Positions 52,995 to 60,571 of a stretch of DNA of 64,000 bases are shown piece after piece. The notes beneath the pieces were generated by a model, which saw only the letters and a program-made list of their open reading frames with translations, did not search any database and was not told the DNA's origin. Made by a program: the position numbers and the translations under genes. How positions within the stretch are numbered: position 1 is the stretch's first letter; the number at the start of each line of letters is the position of its first letter. The stretch comes from JAJKIV01 sp036741775 (GTDB taxonomy: Bacteria; Gemmatimonadota; Gemmatimonadetes; Gemmatimonadales; Gemmatimonadaceae), in NCBI GenBank assembly GCA_036741775.1, contig DAINRQ010000011.1, positions 32,287 to 96,286 on the forward strand, in the 5' to 3' direction.

Positions 52995-54463
52995 GGATTG
53001 ATCTGCACCGTCTTGATCTCGGTGTAGAACTCGCGGGCGGCGGCGCCTTGCTCGCGGCTGCCGGAGCTCGAGCCCTTCATGCCACCGAACGGCGCGTGCG
53101 GGTCTACCCCCGTGGTGTCGCCGTTGACGCGCACCAGCCCAGCATCGATGCGATGGATATAGCGGAGCGCGCTTCGCACGTCACGCGTGAATATCGACGC
53201 ACTCAGCCCATACGTCGTGCCGTTCGCGAGGGCGAGCGCATGATCGAGGTCATCCGCGGGAAACATCGCCAGCACGGGCCCGAATAGCTCGCGTTGCGCG
53301 AGGTCCGAGTCGGCCGCCGCGCCACGAACGACGATGGGCGGAAGGAACCACCCGTTCGCGAACTCCGGCGTGTCCGGGACCGCCCCTTCGTAAACGCGCT
53401 CGGCATCACTCGCGTCGAGCGTGCGCTGAATGGAATCGCGCGCGTGCTCGCTGATGACCGGACCGACGGCCGCGTTGGCCGCCGTGACTGGCCCGAGCAC
53501 CATGCCTTCGACCTGCCGGCGAAGCTCCGCGAGAAACGGCCCCTCGACCTCGTGTGCGACGACGACGCGGCTCGTCGCTGTGCACTTCTGCCCGGCGTAG
53601 CGCATGGCGCCCGCGGCGGTGAGCGTTGCCGCCTGAGACACGTCCGCGTCAGGCAGCACGATGGCGACGTTCTTCCCGCCCATCTCGGTCTGATAGCGGA
53701 TGTTCCGCTCGGCTGCGATCTGCGCGACCGTTGCGCCGACTCGGCCCGAGCCGGTGAAGCTCACGCCCTTGACCTCTGGCGCGCGCAGCAACGCCTCCCC
53801 GACCGTGCTCCCGCTTCCCGTCACGACGTTGAAGACGCCGGCCGGGAGCGCGGCCGCCTCGCACGTCTCGGCGAGCAGCGTCGCCACGTGCGACGACATC
53901 TCGGACGGTTTGAGCACGACCGTGTTGCCGAACGCGAGCGCGGGCGCGGCCTTCCACAGCGGGATCGCCAGGGGGAAGTTCCACGGCGTGATGAGCGCCA
54001 CGACGCCTAACGGTTGCCGCAGCGTGAACTGCAGCGCGCCCGGGGTTTGCGCGGGAATGACCTCGCCGACCTCGCGGACGGCCTCGCCGGCGTAGTAGCG
54101 CAGGATCGCCACACAGCGTGCGACTTCGCCGCGCGCCTCGCCAATTGGTTTGCCCACTTCGCGCGCCATCGCCTGAGCCAGCTCTTCCTGACGATCGGCG
54201 ATCGCGGCGCTCCAGCGGTAGAGATGTTCGGCGCGCACGACCCCCGTCGCGCGCGACCACGCGTCGAACGCGTCGGCGGCAGCGCTCGCCGCGCGGCGCG
54301 CATCCTCGCTCGCGCCTTCGGGCACGTAGGCAACGATGTCCGTGGCGTCGGACGGGTTGACGTCGGTCAGCCATCCGTCGGTCTCACTTTCCACCCAGGC
54401 GCCGCGAACGAACTGGCGCAGCCGCGGGGCGTCCGTACCCACACTGCCCCGACGCATTGTCAT
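52991..54463 (-). CDS. Alpha-ketoglutarate semialdehyde (2,5-dioxovalerate) dehydrogenase
   Basis: NAD(P)-dependent aldehyde dehydrogenase completing hydroxyproline catabolism to alpha-ketoglutarate. 490 residues. ALITPWNFPLAIPLWKAAPA, LAFGNTVVLKPSE, VSFTGSGRVG, catalytic Glu in TEMGGKNVAIVLPDAD and nucleophile Cys in YAGQKCTATSRVVV, with VDPHAPFGGMKGSSSGSREQG near the C-terminus. General ALDH motifs alone do not set substrate; the operon does. Overlaps genes on both sides by 4 nt. Confidence 0.92.
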   Translation of the reverse strand: MTMRRGSVGTDAPRLRQFVRGAWVESETDGWLTDVNPSDATDIVAYVPEGASEDARRAASAAADAFDAWSRATGVVRAEHLYRWSAAIADRQEELAQAMAREVGKPIGEARGEVARCVAILRYYAGEAVREVGEVIPAQTPGALQFTLRQPLGVVALITPWNFPLAIPLWKAAPALAFGNTVVLKPSEMSSHVATLLAETCEAAALPAGVFNVVTGSGSTVGEALLRAPEVKGVSFTGSGRVGATVAQIAAERNIRYQTEMGGKNVAIVLPDADVSQAATLTAAGAMRYAGQKCTATSRVVVAHEVEGPFLAELRRQVEGMVLGPVTAANAAVGPVISEHARDSIQRTLDASDAERVYEGAVPDTPEFANGWFLPPIVVRGAAADSDLAQRELFGPVLAMFPADDLDHALALANGTTYGLSASIFTRDVRSALRYIHRIDAGLVRVNGDTTGVDPHAPFGGMKGSSSGSREQGAAAREFYTEIKTVQINP

Positions 54464-55266
54464 CGCCGCGCGCCGCCTCGCGCGGCCCGCTTACGGCCGT
54501 CGTCCGACGCGGCGTCGTTGTCGCGGCGTGCCCGCAGGAATACGAGCAGCGAGCGACCGGCCCCGGCAATGTGCTCGCGCATGAGCTGGCACGCGCGCTT
54601 CACGTCTTTCGCGCGTGCCGCCGCGGCGATAGCCCGATGCTCCACATTCGCCCGCGTTTCCCCGTGGGTGAGGGCCAGTTGCATGCGCAGATACCGATCC
54701 GATTGCTGATGGAGACGTTGCAGGATCGAGAGGGAGATCGGTCGGTCCGCCGGGGTGTAGAGGCTGGCGTGGAATTGCCAGTTGAGCTCGCCCCACTGCG
54801 ACACGTCGGCGCGGGCGAGGGCGGCGGCGTAGCGGTCGAGGATGTCGTCGGCCTGATCGAGCTGGTACGTCGTTAGGCGCGGGATCGCGCGGCGGAGGAG
54901 ATCGGGCTCGAGCGTCGCCCGGATGTCGAACACCTCCTCGATCTCGGCCAGCGACAGACTGGAGACGATCGCCCCGCGGTGCGGACTGAACGCGACGAGC
55001 CCCTCGGCCTCGAGCTGGCGCAGCGCCTCCCGGATCGGGATGCGGCTCACCCCGAGCTCCGACGCGAGCGCGTCCTGACGGAGCGGCTCACCCTCCGTGT
55101 AGATCCCGTGCAGAATCCCGTCGCGGATGGCGTCGAGCGTCATGCTCGCGACCGTCTGTCGGGCCAGCGGAACGATCGACGCACCACGACCGTTGTTTCT
55201 CGCGCTGGACCGCTTCGCGTTCGCGCGACCGGTAGACGACGTGCGGGGCGGCTCGGAGCGCGGCAT
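54460..55266 (-). CDS. GntR-family (FadR/FCD subgroup) regulator of the hydroxyproline operon
   Basis: 268 residues from ATG 55266 (the frame continues upstream with non-conserved residues). A 40-residue tail precedes the winged helix: LDAIRDGILHGIYTEGEPLR, LASELGVSRIPIREALRQLE and VAFSPHRGAIVSSLS (about 50-115). A C-terminal FCD ligand-binding domain follows, with the family's Asp and His positions (DIRATLEPDLLRRAI, QFHASLY, EHRAIAAAARAKDV). First gene of the operon; a perfect palindrome at 55300-55312 lies 34 nt before its start, the likely self-operator. Ligand probably hydroxyproline or an intermediate. Confidence 0.93.
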   Translation of the reverse strand: MPRSEPPRTSSTGRANAKRSSARNNGRGASIVPLARQTVASMTLDAIRDGILHGIYTEGEPLRQDALASELGVSRIPIREALRQLEAEGLVAFSPHRGAIVSSLSLAEIEEVFDIRATLEPDLLRRAIPRLTTYQLDQADDILDRYAAALARADVSQWGELNWQFHASLYTPADRPISLSILQRLHQQSDRYLRMQLALTHGETRANVEHRAIAAAARAKDVKRACQLMREHIAGAGRSLLVFLRARRDNDAASDDGRKRAARGGARR

Positions 55267-55299
55267 CGACCAGGTGTCAGGTTGCGGGGGGTGGGGTTC

Positions 55300-55312
55300 G
55301 GATACAGTATCC
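55300..55312. promoter_or_regulatory. Candidate GntR operator GGATAC-A-GTATCC
   Basis: A perfect 13-bp palindrome in the 107-bp spacer between the divergent regulator/hyp operon and the TauE/SafE permease. FCD-type GntR regulators bind short palindromes with such ATAC/GTAT arms. It is suitably placed to control both directions. Confidence 0.55.
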
Positions 55313-55373
55313 ACGAGACTTTCGCGGCACAATCCCCAGACACTCTCTCTATACGCTCGCCCCCGGAGTTTCG

Positions 55374-56477
55374 ATGAGTTCCGCCTGGATTCTCGATCCT
55401 CGCAACGCGCTGCTCGCCTTCCTCGCGATCGTCGCACTCAGCTACATCGGGCTCGTCGTGCGTGCCGCCGTACGCGGCTCCGGCGCCGGCGAGGCTGCCG
55501 CGCCAACGCCGGGCGGTCTCAGCACCGGGGCCATCACGAACTTCTTCGATACCCTCGGCATCGGCTCGTTCGCGACGACTACCGCGATCATCCGCGCCAA
55601 GTGTAGTCCGGCCCAGAAACGGCTCGCCGCCATCGGGTTCGCGGTCGGCACCCCCGTCCTCGCCATCGCGCTCGCCGTGCTCTTTCCCACGCGGCGTCTC
55701 GAGATCGTCGCCGGTGTCGCCGTGCTGGGAGCGCTCCTCCTGGTGGCGCTCGTCACCGGTGTCCCCGTCGATGACCGGAAGATCCCGGGCACGCTCAACG
55801 TCGGCCACACGCTCCCGACGATCGCGCAGGCGTTCATCTTCACCAAGCTCGTACCGGTCGATCCGAAGACGCTCGTCCTGCTCATCCTCGCCGCCGTGCT
55901 GGGCGCGTGGCTCGGCGCAGGGGTCGTGGCGCGCTGGTCGAGACGCCGGATTCAGTACGGGATGTCGATTGCCCTCTTCGCCGCGGCGCTCCTCCTGATC
56001 CTCACGCTCGCGAATCGCAATCCGACCGGCGGTACGCTCCTCGAGCTCACCGGCACCAAGCTCGCAATCGGCTTCGCCGGTAACTTTGTGCTGGGCGCTC
56101 TTATGACGCTCGGCATCGGGCTCTACGCGCCGTGCATGATCATGATCTACCTGCTCGGCATGAACCCGACGGCGGCCTTCCCCATCATGATGGGCTCGTG
56201 CGCGTTCCTCATGCCGGTGGCGAGCGTCCGGTTCATGCGCGAGCGCGGGTTCGATCTTCGCGCGTCGATCGGACTGCTCCTCGGCGGGGTGCCGGCGGTG
56301 CTCATCGCGGCGTTCATCGTGAAGTCGTTGCCGCTCACCGCCGTTCGGTGGCTCGTCCTCGTCGTCGTGATCTATACCGCGGCGGGGTTGTTCCGGGCAG
56401 CCCGACTCCGTCAGGACGACGCATCGCCCCTGACGGTTCCCTCAGGAGGGCCAACGCCGGGGACGGCAGTTTCGTAA
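55374..56477 (+). CDS. TauE/SafE (DUF81) family permease
   Basis: 367 residues with about eight or nine TM helices: LLAFLAIVALSYIGLVVRA, GALLLVALVTGV, LVLLILAAVLGAWLGAGVV, SIALFAAALLLILTLA, LAIGFAGNFVLGALMTLGIG and RWLVLVVVIYTAAGLF. The repeated family half-motifs FFDTLGIGSFATTTAI and LGIGLYAPCMIMIYLLGMNPT are clear. TauE/SafE proteins move sulfite, sulfoacetate or other small anions. It is divergent from the hydroxyproline operon, with a palindrome between, and the operon has no other transporter, so uptake of hydroxyproline or efflux of a product is a reasonable hypothesis. Confidence 0.88.
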   Translation: MSSAWILDPRNALLAFLAIVALSYIGLVVRAAVRGSGAGEAAAPTPGGLSTGAITNFFDTLGIGSFATTTAIIRAKCSPAQKRLAAIGFAVGTPVLAIALAVLFPTRRLEIVAGVAVLGALLLVALVTGVPVDDRKIPGTLNVGHTLPTIAQAFIFTKLVPVDPKTLVLLILAAVLGAWLGAGVVARWSRRRIQYGMSIALFAAALLLILTLANRNPTGGTLLELTGTKLAIGFAGNFVLGALMTLGIGLYAPCMIMIYLLGMNPTAAFPIMMGSCAFLMPVASVRFMRERGFDLRASIGLLLGGVPAVLIAAFIVKSLPLTAVRWLVLVVVIYTAAGLFRAARLRQDDASPLTVPSGGPTPGTAVS

Positions 56478-56594
56478 CGTTGGTCGAGCGTGCCCGATCT
56501 CGTCGCTCCGGGCACCAGCTCGGGTGACGATCGCATGGTCGTGTGCGGCGGCGCGGTCGGGCATCGATGTCGCCACCTCTACACCCGAAGTCAG

Positions 56595-59171
56595 ATGATG
56601 CACTCATTCGTCGGATTCGCGTTGCTCGGCGTTGCCGTTGCCGCGAGCACACCCGCATCCGCGCGGTCGCAACAGCCGCAACCGCAACCGCCACAGCCGG
56701 TACCCGCCGCGCAACAGCCGGGCGCTGGTCCGCAGCAAGGCGGACAACAGGGACAGCAAGGGCAGCAGGCACGCCGCCCCCGTCCGTATGCGCAGGTCAT
56801 CACGAACCGGGCGATCACTGACCCGGGCGGCATCACGACGCACCGGGTGGACGAGCGCTACTTCTTCGAGGTCCCGGATTCGCTCGTCAGGCGCGATTTC
56901 CTGTTCGTGTCGCGCGTCGCTGGCGTGCCGGCGGGCATCGGTGGCTTCACCTCCGCGGGGACCTCGATCGAGGAGCGACTCGTTCGCTGGGAGCGGACCG
57001 GCGACCGACTCGTGCTGCGGAGCCTCGCGGTCAGCGCGTACGCCGACGACTCACTGCCCATCGCGAAGTCCGTCGCGGAGAACAACGTCGGGCCCATTCT
57101 CGCAGCATTCCCGATTCAGGCATACGGGCGTGACAGCCTCACGTACGTCGTGGACGTCACCGATTTCTTCGGCGGTGACACGCCCGGCATAAGCGGGCTG
57201 ACGGCGGCGCAGCGGCGACAGTTTCAGGTTCGCCGCCTGGACCCGGGGCGCAGCTTCATCAACACGGTGAAGTCGTTCCCGCTCAACATCGAGGTCAGGC
57301 ACACACAGACCTTCGATGCAGCGGAGCCGCCGGGTGACCGCACCGCCGGCGCGATCTCGCTCGAGATGCGACAGTCGATCGTGCTGCTGCCGAAGCAGCC
57401 GATGCGCCCTCGGTACGCCGATCGTCGCGTCGGCTTCATGAGCGTCGAGCGCGTGAACTACGGGCTCGACGAGCAGAAGGCCGCGACGCAGGCCTTCATC
57501 CGGCGCTGGCGTCTCGAGCCGAACGATCCGGCAGCGTATGCGCGGGGAGAGCTGGTCGAGCCGGTGAAGCCGATCGTGTACTACCTCGACCCCGCCACGC
57601 CCGCGAAATGGCGGCCGTACGTGCGCGCGGGAATCGAGGACTGGCAGAAGCCGTTCGAGGTCGCCGGATTCAAGCGCGCGATCATCGCGATGGATCCGCC
57701 GACGGCCGAGCAGGACCCCGACTGGGACCCCGAGGACATTCGGTACTCGGTCGTCCGATGGGCCGCGAGTCTCGTCCGCAATGCCGTTGGCCCCAGCACG
57801 GCCGACCCGCGCACCGGGGAGATCATCGAGAGCGACATCACCTGGTATCACAACCATATGCGGTCGTACCGCAACCGACTGCTCATCGAAACGGGGGCGT
57901 CGAACGCCGCCGCGCGGACGCTCGAGATTCCCGAGGAGCTCATGGGCGAGACGATGCGCAAAGTGATCACGCACGAGGTCGGGCACGCGTTAGGCCTGCC
58001 GCACAATATGGTCGCGTCGTCCTCGTTCCCCGTCGATTCGCTCCGAAAGGCGTCGTTCACGCGAAAGTACGGTGTGTCGGCGACCATCATGGACTACGCC
58101 CGCCAGAACTACGTCGCGCAGCCGGGCGATGGACTCGAGCCGAAGGACTACATCCGTCGCCTCGGCCCCTTCGACGACTGGGTCATCAACTGGGGCTATC
58201 GCGTGATCCCGCAAGCGACCACGCCCGAGGGCGAGCGGGCGATCCTGAACGACTGGTACGTGAATCAGAAGGGCTCGATGCCGTACCGCTACGTGCCGCA
58301 GCAGCTCGGGAGCGTGGACCCGCGATCACAGACCGAGGACCTTGGCGATGACCCTGTGCGCGCGAGCGGGTTCGCCGTCGCGAACCTCAAGCGCGTCGTG
58401 CCGAATCTCGTGAAATGGACCACCAAGCCCGGCCGCGATTACGAGGACCTCCAGGAGATCTACGGCGAGACCGTCGGCATGTGGTCCAACTACATGGGGC
58501 ACGTCGTCACGCTCATTGGCGGCGTCCACGTCGACTTCAAGACGGCGGACCAATCCGGTCCGGTGTACCGCCCGGTCTCGAAGGCGCGACAGGAGGCGGC
58601 GCTCGAGTTCATCGCGGAGCACGTGTTCGACACGCCAACCTGGCTCGTCCCCGAGGACGTCGTCGCGCGTATCGGACCGCCGGTTGGTGGCGCAGCGCTG
58701 GGCACTCGCCAGGCGAACATTCTCGGGCAGATCCTCGACGTTCGGCGTCTGGGACGCATGGCTGACTCCGAGCTCCTCGCGGCGAACGCGTACCCGCTCT
58801 CCGAGTACATGGGCGACGTCCGGCGCGCCGTCTGGGGCGGTCCCGGAGCGAATCCGGATGCCAACCGGCGCATGCTGCACCGCGTTTACCTCGAGCGCCT
58901 CGAAGCCCTGATCTCGCCGCCCGCGCCCCCGACCGGTGGCCAGGGCGGCCAGGGCGGGGGTGGCGGCGGACCGGGGCAGCCGCCGGTTCCGCTCCTCGCG
59001 ATGCCTAACGTGCCTCGCACCGACCTGCCGGCGCTCGCCCGCGCCCAGGTGCGCGCCATCCGTGAGGACGCCCGGCGGGCGGCCACGACTACCTCGTCGG
59101 CGGCCCTGCGAGCCCACTGGCAGGACATCGCCGACCGCGCCGACCGGATCCTTGATCCACGAGAGCGGTAG
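56595..59171 (+). CDS. Secreted zinc metalloprotease, metzincin-like (DUF5117/DUF4953-type)
   Basis: 858 residues. A signal peptide (1-22; GFALLGVAVAASTPASA) is followed by a Gln/Pro-rich linker (QQPQPQPPQPVPAAQQ). The DUF5117-like region (about 60-330) precedes the zinc site HEVGHALGLPH (His460, His464, His470; Glu461), the metzincin HExxHxxGxxH form, with Met-turn ATIMDYARQNY (about 500). A C-terminal Gly-rich loop (GGQGGQGGGGGG) divides the last domain. ATG 56595 or 56598 is the likely start. Protein or peptide substrate unknown. It follows the TauE/SafE gene by 117 bp and could belong to the same foraging set. Confidence 0.9.
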   Translation: MMHSFVGFALLGVAVAASTPASARSQQPQPQPPQPVPAAQQPGAGPQQGGQQGQQGQQARRPRPYAQVITNRAITDPGGITTHRVDERYFFEVPDSLVRRDFLFVSRVAGVPAGIGGFTSAGTSIEERLVRWERTGDRLVLRSLAVSAYADDSLPIAKSVAENNVGPILAAFPIQAYGRDSLTYVVDVTDFFGGDTPGISGLTAAQRRQFQVRRLDPGRSFINTVKSFPLNIEVRHTQTFDAAEPPGDRTAGAISLEMRQSIVLLPKQPMRPRYADRRVGFMSVERVNYGLDEQKAATQAFIRRWRLEPNDPAAYARGELVEPVKPIVYYLDPATPAKWRPYVRAGIEDWQKPFEVAGFKRAIIAMDPPTAEQDPDWDPEDIRYSVVRWAASLVRNAVGPSTADPRTGEIIESDITWYHNHMRSYRNRLLIETGASNAAARTLEIPEELMGETMRKVITHEVGHALGLPHNMVASSSFPVDSLRKASFTRKYGVSATIMDYARQNYVAQPGDGLEPKDYIRRLGPFDDWVINWGYRVIPQATTPEGERAILNDWYVNQKGSMPYRYVPQQLGSVDPRSQTEDLGDDPVRASGFAVANLKRVVPNLVKWTTKPGRDYEDLQEIYGETVGMWSNYMGHVVTLIGGVHVDFKTADQSGPVYRPVSKARQEAALEFIAEHVFDTPTWLVPEDVVARIGPPVGGAALGTRQANILGQILDVRRLGRMADSELLAANAYPLSEYMGDVRRAVWGGPGANPDANRRMLHRVYLERLEALISPPAPPTGGQGGQGGGGGGPGQPPVPLLAMPNVPRTDLPALARAQVRAIREDARRAATTTSSAALRAHWQDIADRADRILDPRER

Positions 59172-59386
59172 AATCGTCTACCAGACGTAACTGGCTCGCG
59201 CCTGACCGCTTTCTTACAGACGCGCCGGCCCCTGGTGGGCCGGGTCCTGCATAGGTTTGCCGGCGGCGCTCCCATCAGGCCGCCGGCGAGCATTTCTGGC
59301 AGGCTGCGCGTATAGCTGTGGGCAGCCGACCTGCCCGGCGCCCAGCCGACATGGCGCCCATTTCGAGACGAACCCAAAAGAGCGCG
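59172..59386. terminator. Two hairpins between protease and RND operon
   Basis: CCGGCCC (59225-59231) / GGGCCGG (59237-59243) and GCCGGCGGC (59259-59267) / GCCGCCGGC (59279-59287) are perfect tandem hairpins after the protease stop. No strong T tracts. The RND operon promoter probably lies between 59290 and 59386. Confidence 0.45.
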
Positions 59387-60571
59387 ATGTCGCGACACCC
59401 ACTTCTTTGTACGAGAGTTTGCCTGGCTATCCTTGTCCTCGTCGCAGCCTGCGGCGATGCGCGTAGTACTGCCAACGCGCCGGGCGGCGGGCGAGGCGGC
59501 GGTCCTGGTGGGCCTGGCGGCCGGGGTGGGAATGACCGACCCACGCCCGTCGAGGTCGTGACCGTGGCGCGTGGAACGGTCTCACGCACGAGCACCGTGG
59601 CATCCGTCCTCGAGCCGCTCCGAACGGTCGGCGTGAATGCCCAGCTGTCCGGACCGCTCCTCTCCGTGCGCGTCGAAGAGGGGAACTACGTCCGCGAAGG
59701 GCAGGTGCTAGCCCAGATCGACGCGCGAGAGCTCGAGGCCCAGGTCAAGAGCGCCGAGGCTTCCCTGGAGCTCGCGGAATCGACGGCGAAACGGTCCGAC
59801 GAGCTCTACCGTCAACAGATCATCACGGCGGCCGAGTATGAGCGAGACCGTGCCGCGCTCGCGAGTGCCACGGCAACCCTGGACCAATTGCGCACTCGGC
59901 TCGGATACTCCACGCTCCGGGCGCCGATGAGCGGTGTCATTACGGAAAAGCGTGTCGAAACCGGCGACATCGTGTCGCCTCAGACCCGCCTCTTCGCGAT
60001 CGCCGACATGTCCGTCCTCGTGGCACGGGCGATGGTGTCCGAGCTCGACGTCCCGCTGCTGCAGCCGGGCGGCACGGTCGATCTCACAGTCGACGCGCTG
60101 GGCGGCGCGAGGGTCGCCGGACGGATTCGCCGCGTGTTCCCCGCGGCCGACAGCACGACTCGCCTCGTTCCCGTTGAAGTCGCGCTTACCGGCGCGGCAC
60201 TCAACCAGCTCCGCCCCGGCTACACCGTGCGCGTCACGTTCAGGCTCGGCGCACGGGACGACGCGCTGCTTATTCCAACCCGTGCGGTGATGGGTCCGGC
60301 TGGCGCGCGCACGGTGATGATCGTGCACGGCGGGATGGGCGTACGCCGACCGGTGCGCGTCGGCCCCGACATCGATGGCCAGATCGAAGTGTTCGAAGGC
60401 CTCGTGGCTGGCGACAGCGTCATCGTGGCCGGCCACATGCTGCTCCGCGAGGGCGCGCCGGTTCGCGTCGTGCCGCCGCTCTCGCCGCTGGAATCGTCCG
60501 TCGGTGCGCCAAACCCGGCGCGCACGGAAAGCGTGACGGCTCGCCCCGCAGCCGCCCGGAGGTCTGAATGA
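59387..60571 (+). CDS. RND efflux periplasmic adaptor lipoprotein
   Basis: 394 residues from ATG 59387. The lipobox LVAAC (Cys about residue 20) is followed by a Gly-rich linker (GGGRGGGPGGPGGRGG). Lipoyl and hairpin domains follow (VRVEEGNYVREGQVLAQIDA, LEAQVKSAEASLELAEST, LYRQQIITAAEYERDRAA, STLRAPMSGVITEKRVETGD), then barrel and membrane-proximal domains ending TRAVMGPAGARTVMIV and VEGLVAGDSVIVAG-like segments. It bridges the RND pump encoded next, whose ATG overlaps its stop (ATGA). No outer-membrane TolC-like gene is adjacent. Confidence 0.93.
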   Translation: MSRHPLLCTRVCLAILVLVAACGDARSTANAPGGGRGGGPGGPGGRGGNDRPTPVEVVTVARGTVSRTSTVASVLEPLRTVGVNAQLSGPLLSVRVEEGNYVREGQVLAQIDARELEAQVKSAEASLELAESTAKRSDELYRQQIITAAEYERDRAALASATATLDQLRTRLGYSTLRAPMSGVITEKRVETGDIVSPQTRLFAIADMSVLVARAMVSELDVPLLQPGGTVDLTVDALGGARVAGRIRRVFPAADSTTRLVPVEVALTGAALNQLRPGYTVRVTFRLGARDDALLIPTRAVMGPAGARTVMIVHGGMGVRRPVRVGPDIDGQIEVFEGLVAGDSVIVAGHMLLREGAPVRVVPPLSPLESSVGAPNPARTESVTARPAAARRSE

